From Lentisphaera araneosa HTCC2155 (GTDB lineage Bacteria; Verrucomicrobiota; Lentisphaeria; Lentisphaerales; Lentisphaeraceae), in NCBI RefSeq assembly GCF_000170755.1, contig NZ_ABCK01000011.1:62001-126000 (forward strand): a stretch of DNA of 64,000 nt. Reading direction: 5' to 3'. A program made the position numbers and the translations under genes. The notes below the pieces were generated by a model. The model saw nothing but the letters and a program-made list of their open reading frames with translations, was not told where the DNA came from and ran no database searches. Positions within the stretch are counted from its first letter, which is position 1, and each line of letters opens with the position of its first letter. Below, in pieces: positions 17,502-25,836 of this stretch.

Positions 17502-18089
17502 ATGGATATAGCGAAGCCTTCACTCGACATCATCGCCTCACAATCAGCTATTATTTTCCCAGGAATTAAAGCTCGAATTTATATCCCTAAAAAATATAAC
17601 ACCACAATAACGAGACTGCTCGATTCCCCTGGGAAATTCATCCTTGCCTACCCAAAAGAAGACGAAGAAAACACCGCATACAGCACAGCCAGTCTCGTAT
17701 GCATAGAGGACTTCAATTTACAAAGCTCAGGAGTTTGGGAACTTATTATAAAAGCTTACGAGCGCATTCATCTACTAGCTCATGTGAACCCCATGGATTT
17801 ACCTTTAACTACCCAAGACTATCAAATCATTAATTACGTGGATGAGGAGTTCATTTTACAGGAGGAAGAAATAGAAATCAAAAAAGCCCTTCAGGTCAAA
17901 ATAAAAAAAAACTTTCCAAAAATGCCACATGAGCTCTATAGCGAACTGATGGAAAACTTTTCTATCTCTAAGTTTCTTCACTATCTTTGCTTTAGTTCCC
18001 CCAAAAGCAAGGACGCCAAAATTGAGCTCCTTCAATATAATTCATTGTATGAACTCTACCAAAAACTCATTGATGGTTTTATGAAGTAA
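17502..18089 (+). CDS. Free-standing Lon N-terminal (substrate-binding) domain-like protein
   Basis: 195 residues, probably cytoplasmic. The pattern AIIFPGIKARIYIPKKY followed by an Ala-Ser-Leu-Val-Cys segment (ASLVCIEDFNLQSSG) and WELIIKAYERIHLL resembles the PUA-like beta domain and following helices of the Lon protease N-terminus (PF02190 type). No ATPase or protease domain follows; the C-terminal ~75 residues are helical. Stand-alone Lon-N proteins exist in many bacteria with unclear roles, possibly substrate recognition. The call rests on pattern only. Convergent with the histidine kinase at 18100. Confidence 0.6.
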   Translation: MDIAKPSLDIIASQSAIIFPGIKARIYIPKKYNTTITRLLDSPGKFILAYPKEDEENTAYSTASLVCIEDFNLQSSGVWELIIKAYERIHLLAHVNPMDLPLTTQDYQIINYVDEEFILQEEEIEIKKALQVKIKKNFPKMPHELYSELMENFSISKFLHYLCFSSPKSKDAKIELLQYNSLYELYQKLIDGFMK

Positions 18090-18099
18090 AGATTACACG

Positions 18100-19803
18100 C
18101 TATTCAACTTGTGTACTACCCCGGGGCTTTGACGCAATTTCATTCATATGACTTAAAAAATCCTCTGGTAAATCAATCAATCGCGTATTGTTTTGCCTCT
18201 GATGAATTGGCAAGCGTATAGAAAAAACCGTCCCATTCGCATCCGAGGAGAAGCTTATATTCCCTTTGTGGCCTTCAATGATTTTTTTCGAAACAGCTAA
18301 GCCTAAACCTGTACCTTCATCCCCTTTACCAGTAAAGAAAACCTCAAAAACTCGAGATTTCATTTCTTCAGGAATGCCTTCACCATTATCTATGACGTCG
18401 ATTTCTAACAATTGCTCAGACTGAGATAAATCGACACGGAGTTCAATCACGCCACCTTCAGCTCCTTTGTATTTACCCACTATCGCATCTGCGGCATTAT
18501 TAAGTAAATTCAAAAGAACACGATGAATCGCCATTGAATCAATATCGACAACTAAACTCTTGAAACGAATCTGATCGCTAACTTTTAACTCTATCCCGCG
18601 ATTCTCAAAGCCTTGCTTTATTAGTTCAACCACTTCAATTATAATTTCGGTTAGTGAATGGGGTTGGATATTGAGGCTAGACTCTTTAGCTAAATTGAGC
18701 AAATCCAGCATTAAACCAGATAAGCGTTTATGATTTCTAGAAAGAACTCCCCAAGCATCATTCATTAAACTCGAATCTTCTTCGTCAATGCCCATTCTCA
18801 TGAGATAAAGACAGCCATCCACACCTGTTAGAATATTTTTGATATAGTGAGATAAACTTGCAGCCGTACTACCTAAAGAAGCCAAACGTTCCGATTCGAC
18901 TGTACGCTGATTCAAACGTAAACTAAACAAATGACTTGCCGTTGTAAAGACAACTCCCGTTAAAAACTGTAAATCTGCCTCAGTAAAACTTAGTTCATCA
19001 CCAATAAAAGAAGAACTTAAACAGACGATACCAAGAAGTTCTCTTTCATGGATAAGCGGAGCCACTAAAAACTGCTGATTCCTACCCATGACGACTGATT
19101 GTGTTGCATCCTTAATCTCGCGGATGTTATATACACATAGAATTGCCTTAAGATTCATCGACACATAGTTCAAAACTTTTCTACTAACTGGAAACTCTGA
19201 ACTATCCAAACGCTGATATTGATCATCTATGCCTATTGTAGGAGATAAATATTCATCACTATCATTAAGTAAATAAAGACAAGCCTTTTCAGCATGAGGC
19301 ACTGATTGTATCAAATAGCGCGAAACCAAGGTGAACAACTCTTCTTCGTCTTGTACACCTTTAATAAGGTCAGTAAGTCCATAAATCGCCGCTAAACGCC
19401 TATGCTCAGAAGGGTACATCATTTCATCTTCTGCCATCGACAAATTACGTAAATGCAGAGGATCTATACTATGTAAAATCCTTAAGTTGGATCTTGGATC
19501 ATTATCTGGAAAATCCACTTCTAAAACAGATGAACCAATGCGAATATGCTGTAAATTTTTTAGCTCATGAGTCCCTGTGATTCGCTCTGTCCCCAACCAA
19601 GTCCCATTTGAGCTGTTCAAATCTTCAATCCACCACAATCCATCTTTAGAAAATATTCTAACGTGTGTTCTAGACATTCGTCTATCGGCAACTGGAATAC
19701 TCGACTCAAGCGCCCTTCCAACTGTCGTACTATCTTTTACCGAAACGCTTTTACCTGCAGATGGACCTGCAATAAAGTGCAACATGACTTCAGTATGACT
19801 CAC
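18100..19803 (-). CDS. FHA-GAF sensor histidine kinase
   Basis: 567 residues from a GTG start with AAGGAG 5 nt upstream. Domains: FHA (~8-95; VGRALESS, RRMSRTHVRI, DLNSSNGTWLG), GAF (~135-290), dimerisation/phosphoacceptor helix with His319 (SLSHYIKN), and a HATPase_c domain with N box NLLNNAADAI, DNGEGIP and GTGLGLAVSKKIIEGHKG. No transmembrane segment, so it is a cytoplasmic sensor; the FHA domain implies control by phosphothreonine partners. No response regulator is adjacent. FHA-GAF-HK proteins are common in delta-proteobacteria and PVC bacteria. Confidence 0.92.
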   Translation of the reverse strand: MSHTEVMLHFIAGPSAGKSVSVKDSTTVGRALESSIPVADRRMSRTHVRIFSKDGLWWIEDLNSSNGTWLGTERITGTHELKNLQHIRIGSSVLEVDFPDNDPRSNLRILHSIDPLHLRNLSMAEDEMMYPSEHRRLAAIYGLTDLIKGVQDEEELFTLVSRYLIQSVPHAEKACLYLLNDSDEYLSPTIGIDDQYQRLDSSEFPVSRKVLNYVSMNLKAILCVYNIREIKDATQSVVMGRNQQFLVAPLIHERELLGIVCLSSSFIGDELSFTEADLQFLTGVVFTTASHLFSLRLNQRTVESERLASLGSTAASLSHYIKNILTGVDGCLYLMRMGIDEEDSSLMNDAWGVLSRNHKRLSGLMLDLLNLAKESSLNIQPHSLTEIIIEVVELIKQGFENRGIELKVSDQIRFKSLVVDIDSMAIHRVLLNLLNNAADAIVGKYKGAEGGVIELRVDLSQSEQLLEIDVIDNGEGIPEEMKSRVFEVFFTGKGDEGTGLGLAVSKKIIEGHKGNISFSSDANGTVFSIRLPIHQRQNNTRLIDLPEDFLSHMNEIASKPRGSTQVE

Positions 19804-19848
19804 TGAAACTCCTTAAATTCTTAAATTCAGATTAATATAGGCCTAAAA

Positions 19849-20751
19849 TTAATCTAAATGAAAGATCACTTGTCCCAAGTCAGAAAAAGCTTGATATTTT
19901 TCCTTCAAAATTCGCTCAAAATCTCTCGAAAAGGCTTTTTTAAAATCTTTGCGCAACTTTTTATCGCGAACTGTACGTACTTTTATCGATAAATAATCGT
20001 ACTCACCACCTGCTTTAAGGTAATCTCCTATAGCTTTTTGGAGGTAATTAGACGACTTATCAAACAAGTCTTCGATATGATCATAAAATGCCAAGTCCAC
20101 TAGGGGGGGCATTGAGAGGCTCTTTGAAATTTCATCCAGATACACCTCTATATGAATCGACTGGAATAAATAGCCCCCAGAATCAATTTGTAGGTGCTGA
20201 GTATTCCAATCAACTTGATCTGCACTCAGGTTGAGAACAGCTCGAAAGCTTTGATTTGGGATCAACAAGCCTTCCCCCAAACGATAGGGTCTTTTTTCTA
20301 TTTTACTTAAGCGCAACTCTTCTAAACACAAGGCATGAATAAATGCGTCACTCACATCATCTTTTGCGTAAGCCGCACCATCAATTCTTTGCTCTATGCG
20401 CTCATGTAATTTTTGATCAAAAGCCTCATCCAAATCGAGCAACTTATTTTTTATTCTTTCTGATAAGATTGGAGCTTCTTTGTTACAGGACTCGCGAAAA
20501 TGTGCCGCAACATCGGTCAAACCATTATCTATGAGAACTCTGAAGAGTAAATCATCTAAATCATCTTTTTCGACAAGTTTATTCTTAGCAAAAAAACTCA
20601 TTGCTAGAAGTATGTCATCTATAATAAATGAGTCGTGAAAACCACACTTTTTAAAACTACTCTCTAAAACGGGTTTATAATCACCTAAATCGAGACTGAT
20701 AATCTGACCGTTTTCTCCAACGGGAATAAGCTTATTGTTGATCTGAATCAT
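19849..20751 (-). CDS. Unknown protein with ATP-cone-like N-terminal region, overlaps nrdR
   Basis: 300 residues. Residues ~7-88 follow the spacing of an ATP-cone: a strand pair around a Gly turn (GENGQIISLD), two helices with a hydrophobic ladder, then DDLDDLLFRVLIDNGL and DVAAHFRE, which mirror the ending of the ATP-cone in NrdR and class I/III NrdA/NrdD. The typical K-R-D/N-G start is not kept, so it would be a diverged cone. The remaining ~210 residues (FIHALCLEELRL, RPYRLGEGLLIPNQSF) are not recognised. Its ATG lies 20 nt inside the nrdR 3' end, so it is translationally coupled to NrdR, the dATP/ATP-sensing repressor of ribonucleotide reductase genes. Confidence 0.6.
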   Translation of the reverse strand: MIQINNKLIPVGENGQIISLDLGDYKPVLESSFKKCGFHDSFIIDDILLAMSFFAKNKLVEKDDLDDLLFRVLIDNGLTDVAAHFRESCNKEAPILSERIKNKLLDLDEAFDQKLHERIEQRIDGAAYAKDDVSDAFIHALCLEELRLSKIEKRPYRLGEGLLIPNQSFRAVLNLSADQVDWNTQHLQIDSGGYLFQSIHIEVYLDEISKSLSMPPLVDLAFYDHIEDLFDKSSNYLQKAIGDYLKAGGEYDYLSIKVRTVRDKKLRKDFKKAFSRDFERILKEKYQAFSDLGQVIFHLD

Positions 20752-21205
20752 AATCTACAGATTGCATAGACTGAATTGTCTCTATAAACTCTGAAGCATC
20801 TTTAAACTCTCTGTAGACCGATGCAAAACGTACATACGCAACTTCGTCGAGACGCTTAAGCTCGATCATAACCATCTCGCCTATTTCGTGAGAGAAGACT
20901 TCTCTATCCAAACGATCAGAAACACTCAACTTAATATTTTCTACTGCCTCATTTATTGCATCATCACCCACCGGACGTTTACGCAGAGCAAGTTGAAGAC
21001 CTTCACGAACCTTTTGTATATTAAAATCTTCCTTTCTTCCTCCTGATTTAATCACCATCAAATCTCCCCGAACCATCTCCTCCTGTGTTGAAAAGCGTGT
21101 ATTACAAGAGTTGCATTGACGGCGTCGACGCAAAATATTCCTATCTTTCGAGAGGCGAGTTTCTAAAACTTTATTAGATGTATTAGAACATTCTGGACAG
21201 CGCAT
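20732..21205 (-). CDS. nrdR: Transcriptional repressor NrdR
   Basis: 157 residues. N-terminal zinc ribbon with Cys3, Cys6, Cys31 and Cys34 (MRCPECS, CNSCNTRFST) and the basic stretch RRRRQ, followed by an ATP-cone (~48-140; VIKSGGRKEDFN...). NrdR binds NrdR boxes upstream of ribonucleotide reductase genes and responds to ATP/dATP. Length is normal. It overlaps the upstream Trm112-like gene by one base (TAATG) and the downstream ATP-cone-like gene by 20 nt. No nrd genes are present in the window. Confidence 0.97.
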   Translation of the reverse strand: MRCPECSNTSNKVLETRLSKDRNILRRRRQCNSCNTRFSTQEEMVRGDLMVIKSGGRKEDFNIQKVREGLQLALRKRPVGDDAINEAVENIKLSVSDRLDREVFSHEIGEMVMIELKRLDEVAYVRFASVYREFKDASEFIETIQSMQSVDYDSDQQ

Positions 21206-21393
21206 TACTTCTCCTCAAACTCAAGAAAATCAGGCATTAATACACCTTGCCCATCGGGGCCATCTAATTGTTTCAGCTTGAATACTTGTTTACATGATAG
21301 GCAATGCAACTCTTTTCCTTTCTGCTCTAAACCCTCTCCAGATTTACATACAGGGCAGTTCAGTAACTCTAATAAATTTGCTTTTAGCTGCAC
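21205..21393 (-). CDS. Trm112-like small zinc protein
   Basis: The frame is open to a TTG at 21465, but the GTG at 21393 is preceded by AGGA 8 nt upstream and gives the usual family length and start (QLKANLLELLNCPVCKS); 62 residues. Two zinc knuckle pairs are visible: CPVC and CLSC, followed by LMPDFLEFE, close to the 'G.P.LLP' end of the Trm112p/YcaR family. Eukaryotic and archaeal Trm112 activate methyltransferases; bacterial YcaR-like proteins are less defined. First gene of the minus-strand trm112-nrdR-unknown unit. Confidence 0.75.
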   Translation of the reverse strand: MQLKANLLELLNCPVCKSGEGLEQKGKELHCLSCKQVFKLKQLDGPDGQGVLMPDFLEFEEK

Positions 21394-21487
21394 AATAATA
21401 TTCCTATAAAAATGTATAAATTCATGTAATGAGACAGACACTAACTCGTCCTCAATTATCTTCAATAAGAAACTTTATTTTTCCACT

Positions 21488-21516
21488 TTAACAACAGTAC
21501 TTTCCGATTATATTCT
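21488..21516 (+). promoter_or_regulatory. Possible promoter for the DUF2062-ribE unit
   Basis: TTAACA (21488-21493), 17-nt spacer, TATTCT (21511-21516), about 48 nt before the ATG at 21564, in the divergent gap with the Trm112-like gene. Weak -10 match. Confidence 0.35.
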
Positions 21517-21563
21517 TAGCCCCGAAAGTAAGTCATAAACAAGGCACCAGTTAATAGCATTAC

Positions 21564-22070
21564 ATGAGCATTCTTAGTCCGCGATTCTACCGCATACAAT
21601 TCTTTAAAATCCTTCGTTCTGGAGGAACCCCAGAGTATATTGCTCGCTCTGTTTTTTGTGGTGTTTTCTCCGGGCTTACAGTCCCCCTCCTTCAAATCCC
21701 GCTAGCCATACTCGTCGCTTGGATCTTCAAAGCAAATAAAACAATTGCTTCACTTGCCACATTTGTTTCCAACCCACTTTCCTACCCCATATTTTGGTTC
21801 AGCTCCTTGTATATTGGCTCGTTTTTCATCTCAGGTAATGAGAAATTCTTAGCTGACTGCCAGAAACATTTTTTTGAATTGTCATTTTGGATCAACTTAG
21901 ATTGGTGGAAATTGGGAGGAAGCACCATCCTCATGTTCATTACAGGCGGAGCTATTCTAGGATTCATTTTAGGCACACTCGCTTATTTCTGGACAAAGAA
22001 GAAAGTCATTCAAAAACGCGCCAAGAGACAACAAAACGAACGGGCAAAAAACTTAAAAAAAGAGGTATAA
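21564..22070 (+). CDS. DUF2062 membrane protein
   Basis: 168 residues with three or more hydrophobic segments (about 25-55, 60-85, 115-145). The pattern GGTPEYIARSVFCGVFSGL...PLLQIPLAIL...NKTIASLATFVSNPLSYPIFW is characteristic of DUF2062, small inner-membrane proteins of unknown function found alone or fused to glycosyltransferases. The C-terminus is strongly basic (KKKVIQKRAKRQQNERAKNL). The riboflavin synthase gene starts 1 nt after its stop. Confidence 0.85.
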   Translation: MSILSPRFYRIQFFKILRSGGTPEYIARSVFCGVFSGLTVPLLQIPLAILVAWIFKANKTIASLATFVSNPLSYPIFWFSSLYIGSFFISGNEKFLADCQKHFFELSFWINLDWWKLGGSTILMFITGGAILGFILGTLAYFWTKKKVIQKRAKRQQNERAKNLKKEV

Positions 22071-22071
22071 A

Positions 22072-23319
22072 ATGTTTGGTGGAATAATCAAATATAAGGG
22101 TTCAGTTCAATCCATAAGTGGTAATGAAGTTGATGGCATGGTACTCGAGCTCAACACTTCCCTTGTCGAGCAAGTACAAATCGGAGACTCTGTCGGAGTT
22201 GATGGCGTCTGCTTAACTGTCACAGAAATCGTATCAGACACGGTACTAAAATTTGACATCTGGCCGGAATCCCTCCAACGCACGACCTTAGTAGATTTAA
22301 AAATTGACCAAGAAGTTCACGTCGATCTCCCCCTCAAAGCTAATGACTTTATTGGAGGCCACCCCGTTCTTGGCCACGTTGACTACGTCGGCTCAATCCT
22401 TTCCATGAGTCAAGTCGACGAAGCAAGTCAACTCAAAATCTGGATCAGTCTACCCCAAGAATTTTCGAGCTTAATTCCTGCGCGAGGCTCCATCGCAGTC
22501 GATGGTGTCAGCCTTACAATAACCGGACGAGAAAGCGATCGCTTTGCCATCTCACTCATTCCGGAAACACTTCGTTTAACTCACCTTGACGCACTTACAG
22601 AAGGCAGCCAAGTCAATATTGAAGTCGATTTCAGTAGTCGCGCATTACAAGATGAATCTGGCATGATCCATTTAGCGAATGAATCATCAACAATCTCAAA
22701 TAAAGTGGATAAGTTAGAAGCTGCAATTGACACCTACAAAAACGGTGGACTCATTTTGATTCAAGATGGCGCAGATTTTGCTCTTTGCTCATCAGCTGAA
22801 ACAATCACAGATAAAAATCTAACTTTTGCACTCTCCTTGTCTCGCACACCATGCACAGTGGCCGTTACTGAAGGCTTGGCAGAAAAACTTTTTATCCCAG
22901 CCCCCGTCATTAACACTAAAGCTGAAGAACGTCGTTTCTTATTACCGGTGAACCACAAAGAAAACTCTTTACACGATTATTCAACTAAAGCAATGAAAAG
23001 GTCCATTGGACTTTTCTGTTCATCTGAACTTAGCATTGATGATTGGATGACTCCGGGGAACATCAACCCACTACAAATTTTTGGTGCTAACTCATCTTCT
23101 CAACCTGGCTTGCCCGAAGCTGCAGTCGCTCTTTGCTTTAAGAGCAAACTCCCTCATGCAGCCATTTGCCAAAGTCTTATTGACGCCGAAGGCAAAGCAA
23201 TGAATTCCAAACAAGCGGAGGTCATTTCCACTCGCTACCAAATCCCCCTTTATCAAGTGAGTGATCTTATCGCGGAAAATGCCGAACTCTTTGAAGACGA
23301 TTATTTTGGCGATCTCTAA
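22072..23319 (+). CDS. ribE: Riboflavin synthase fused to a degenerate DHBP-synthase-like domain
   Basis: 415 residues. Two lumazine-binding barrels (~1-95 and ~96-195) form riboflavin synthase, which dismutates two 6,7-dimethyl-8-ribityllumazines to riboflavin plus the pyrimidine: MFGGIIKYKGSV, GVDGVCLTV, GHPVLGHVDYVG, AVDGVSLTI, VNIEVDFSSRALQ. Residues ~212-405 align with 3,4-dihydroxy-2-butanone-4-phosphate synthase (RibB) but the catalytic positions are changed. The DDEDREN-EGD loop is replaced around DGADFALCSS (232-241), the GHTEA His is Leu347 (PGLPEA), and the LCEL Glu is Gln367 (AICQSLI). Fold-retaining segments remain (PGNINPL for PGHxFPL). So the first half should be active and the second half a pseudoenzyme (inference). 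A terminator follows. Confidence 0.85.
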   Translation: MFGGIIKYKGSVQSISGNEVDGMVLELNTSLVEQVQIGDSVGVDGVCLTVTEIVSDTVLKFDIWPESLQRTTLVDLKIDQEVHVDLPLKANDFIGGHPVLGHVDYVGSILSMSQVDEASQLKIWISLPQEFSSLIPARGSIAVDGVSLTITGRESDRFAISLIPETLRLTHLDALTEGSQVNIEVDFSSRALQDESGMIHLANESSTISNKVDKLEAAIDTYKNGGLILIQDGADFALCSSAETITDKNLTFALSLSRTPCTVAVTEGLAEKLFIPAPVINTKAEERRFLLPVNHKENSLHDYSTKAMKRSIGLFCSSELSIDDWMTPGNINPLQIFGANSSSQPGLPEAAVALCFKSKLPHAAICQSLIDAEGKAMNSKQAEVISTRYQIPLYQVSDLIAENAELFEDDYFGDL

Positions 23320-23350
23320 AGAGGCTTTTCATTGACTTAATGATGTAAAT

Positions 23351-23392
23351 AAAAATCACAGGCGTTTCGTTTAAACTCCTGTGATTTTTTTT
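23351..23392 (+). terminator. Rho-independent terminator after ribE
   Basis: A 10-bp stem AAATCACAGG/CCTGTGATTT (23353-23362 and 23378-23387) with a 15-nt loop, followed by a run of T. Confidence 0.85.
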
Positions 23393-23399
23393 AATTATT

Positions 23400-23428
23400 T
23401 TGTTTTGCTCAAGCTTTAAGGCTATACT
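23400..23428 (+). promoter_or_regulatory. Predicted sigma70-type promoter for the alcohol dehydrogenase gene
   Basis: TTGTTT (23400-23405), 17-nt spacer, TATACT (23423-23428), 41 nt before the ATG at 23470 and just after the ribE terminator. Confidence 0.5.
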
Positions 23429-23469
23429 TCCTATGTGTATCAAAATCATCACATAAGGAATTCAAAAAA

Positions 23470-24471
23470 ATGATTAATGCTTATGCAGTCAATAATCCAA
23501 GAGAGCCACTTCAAAAAATCTCTTATGATCCTGGAATATTAGAAAAAGACCAAGTCGAAATTGACGTTAAATACTGTGGTATTTGCCATAGCGATCTCAG
23601 TATGATGAATAATGATTGGGGCATCAGTCAGTACCCATTAGTGCCAGGACACGAAGTGACTGGAATCATTTCTCAGGTAGGCGAATCCGTTACACATTTA
23701 AAAGTAGGCCAAGCCGTCGGCTTAGGTTGGCATTCAGCTTTTTGCGGCTCTTGTAATCACTGTAGCGAGGGAGATCATAATTTATGCGGAAGCGCGCAAG
23801 GGACTATCGTAGCTCATCATGGAGGATTTGCTGATAAAGTTCGAGCTCAAGCTAACAGCGTTGTACCGATACCTGATGGTCTTGATCTATCAAAAGTTGG
23901 CCCCCTATTTTGTGGCGGAATCACCGTCTTCAACCCCTTGGTCCAATATAATATTCCTCCAACGGCAAAAGTAGCTGTCATTGGCATCGGTGGTTTAGGT
24001 CATCTTGCCCTACAATTCCTCAATGCTTGGGGCTGTGAAGTTACTGCTTTCACTTCGAGCGAGAGTAAAAAACAAGAAGCTCTAACCCTCGGCGCTCATC
24101 ATACCTTAAACTCTCGCGATGCAGAGGAAATCGAAAAAGCAGCTGGTAGCTTTGACTTAATTATCTCTACTGTTAACGTCAAACTTGACTGGGAACTCTA
24201 CATCAACACCCTAAAAGCCAAAGGTAGACTCCATTTTGTAGGCGCCACCCTTGAACCCATCGAAGTCCAAGCATTTTCTTTGATCATGAGCCAAAGATCA
24301 ATATCTGGCTCTCCCGTAGGAAGTCCTGCGACTATCGCAAAGATGTTAGATTTTGCAAAAATTCATAACATTGAAGCCCAGGTGGAAATCTTCCCTATGA
24401 GCAAAGCCAACGAAGCCATTGCTCACCTTGAATCTGGGCAAGCCCGCTATCGAGTTGTCTTAGAAAACTAA
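23470..24471 (+). CDS. Zinc-dependent alcohol dehydrogenase (YahK/cinnamyl-alcohol type)
   Basis: 333 residues; medium-chain dehydrogenase. Catalytic zinc ligands Cys36 and His61-Glu62 (YCGICHSD, VPGHEVTG), structural zinc Cys92, Cys95, Cys98 and Cys106 (CGSCNHCSEGDHNLC), Rossmann loop GIGGLGHLA. The pattern ICHSDL...WG...YPLVPGHEV...VG.GW is typical of NADP-dependent YahK/CAD-type aldehyde reductases, which reduce broad aldehydes to alcohols. It has its own promoter and terminator upstream, so it is monocistronic. Convergent with gph, with stop codons overlapping by 4 nt. Confidence 0.93.
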   Translation: MINAYAVNNPREPLQKISYDPGILEKDQVEIDVKYCGICHSDLSMMNNDWGISQYPLVPGHEVTGIISQVGESVTHLKVGQAVGLGWHSAFCGSCNHCSEGDHNLCGSAQGTIVAHHGGFADKVRAQANSVVPIPDGLDLSKVGPLFCGGITVFNPLVQYNIPPTAKVAVIGIGGLGHLALQFLNAWGCEVTAFTSSESKKQEALTLGAHHTLNSRDAEEIEKAAGSFDLIISTVNVKLDWELYINTLKAKGRLHFVGATLEPIEVQAFSLIMSQRSISGSPVGSPATIAKMLDFAKIHNIEAQVEIFPMSKANEAIAHLESGQARYRVVLEN

Positions 24472-25112
24472 GTAGAAAGCAATGATTTCAGGGAAAGGTA
24501 ATCATCAAAAATAATGGTGGGTTTAAGTCCACCATCATTTCCCATACCCGCAGTAAAGAAAGCATTATCGACGCCAGCATTTTGCGCCACTCGCAAATCG
24601 GTATGGTGATCACCTACCATTAAAGCATCTTCCGCAGAAACGTGATTGAGCTCCAAGCACTTGTAAATACCACCGGGATCTGGCTTGTGACAGCCTGCTC
24701 CTTCTGGCCCCAAAATCGGGGTAAAATAATGATCGAGCTCTAATTCTTTTAAAATTATATCTGTCATTGCTTGAGGTTTATTCGTCAAGACAGACATCTT
24801 TACACCTTGTGTTTTCATGAATTTTAAAAGGCCTCGACAATCATCATAAACTCGACTGAAAATACAAATTTTTCTTTTGTACGCCGCTAGCATAAGTTCG
24901 ACCGCTTTAGTTATTTCAATATCATGCCCATCGATAGATCTTTCTACTAATTTCACAGCGCCATCTCCCACATAGGAAATCACCTGACTTAAAGGTAAAC
25001 TTGGTAGCTCATAGAATCTTCGCATCTCATTAACTGCAGCGGCTAGATCTTCTCGCGTATCAACTAAAGTGCCATCTAAATCAAAAATCAAAAGTTTATA
25101 TTTCATCTTCAT
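24468..25112 (-). CDS. gph: Phosphoglycolate phosphatase-like HAD hydrolase
   Basis: The frame opens at a TTG (25124), but ATG 25112 is preferred; 214 residues. HAD motif I LIFDLDGTLVDT, motif II SVLTNKP, motif III Lys in GCHKPDPGG and motif IV GDHHTDLRVAQNAG. The helical cap and the length fit Gph, which hydrolyses 2-phosphoglycolate produced by DNA end repair. Paralogues acting on other phosphates look alike. It overlaps the upstream truC-like gene by 17 nt. Confidence 0.88.
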   Translation of the reverse strand: MKMKYKLLIFDLDGTLVDTREDLAAAVNEMRRFYELPSLPLSQVISYVGDGAVKLVERSIDGHDIEITKAVELMLAAYKRKICIFSRVYDDCRGLLKFMKTQGVKMSVLTNKPQAMTDIILKELELDHYFTPILGPEGAGCHKPDPGGIYKCLELNHVSAEDALMVGDHHTDLRVAQNAGVDNAFFTAGMGNDGGLKPTIIFDDYLSLKSLLST

Positions 25113-25836
25113 ACTCTCGCTCAAGTTGTTTAAACTGTTCGTACATCCCTAACTGTTCATAGATTCTCAATAAATCTCTATCTGGTTCCAGATAAATTTT
25201 GATTAATTCTTGACTAACAGGGTGTTTGAATGAAAGATAGAAACAGTGCAACATTAAACGACGCAATTCAAATTTTTCTCTAAAAAAGCGATTCTGATGT
25301 GAGTCACCATCTGTACTATCACCAATAATTGGATAAGCCAAATCACGCATATGACGACGTAGTTGATGATAACGCCCTGTTACAGGTTCTAGTTCAACCA
25401 GCCCATAGCGTACTGTTGGGAACTTCCCTAAAGGCTCATCAATTTCTGCTGTTGCCAAACCGCGATAACGAGTCAAACAATCCTGTATGGTGCCATTGCT
25501 TTTTTTAAGAAGTTGTTTATCGACTTTGCCCTTCCCCTCAAGCCAACCTCGAACGAGGGCAATATACTTTTTCTCAACTGTTTTTTCATTAAATTGTTTC
25601 TGAAGCTCGCGGCACATCTCTGGACTTTTTGCAAATAATAGCGGCCCAGAAACTGGGCGATCCAAGCGATGTACGGCATAAACGTATTGACCACCTAATT
25701 TATTTCTCACCATCGTCAGTAAAGTTCGACGATCACGGCACATCTCAGAACGATGCACACTGATTTTTGCTAATTTTTTCGCAACAACTAAATATTCATC
25801 TTCATACAAAAATTTAACGTGCTGCGGGCCACTCAT
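25096..25836 (-). CDS. truC: RluA-family tRNA pseudouridine synthase (TruC-like)
   Basis: 246 residues. The catalytic Asp59 lies in YAVHRLDRPVSG, followed by LLFAKS, EKKYIALVRG and GRYHQLRRHM; GDSTDGDSHQNRFFRE matches TruC (tRNA U65) rather than RluA/C/D. No S4 domain is present, also as in TruC. The initiating ATG overlaps the upstream hydrolase stop by 4 nt, so 24468-27796 looks like one minus-strand unit. Confidence 0.88.
   Translation of the reverse strand: MSGPQHVKFLYEDEYLVVAKKLAKISVHRSEMCRDRRTLLTMVRNKLGGQYVYAVHRLDRPVSGPLLFAKSPEMCRELQKQFNEKTVEKKYIALVRGWLEGKGKVDKQLLKKSNGTIQDCLTRYRGLATAEIDEPLGKFPTVRYGLVELEPVTGRYHQLRRHMRDLAYPIIGDSTDGDSHQNRFFREKFELRRLMLHCFYLSFKHPVSQELIKIYLEPDRDLLRIYEQLGMYEQFKQLEREYEDEI

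Noticed and set aside
21994-22071. FMN riboswitch before the ribE fusion
   Set aside because: The gene starts 1 nt after the DUF2062 stop, so there is no leader space, and no RFN-like pattern in the upstream gap at 21466-21563.
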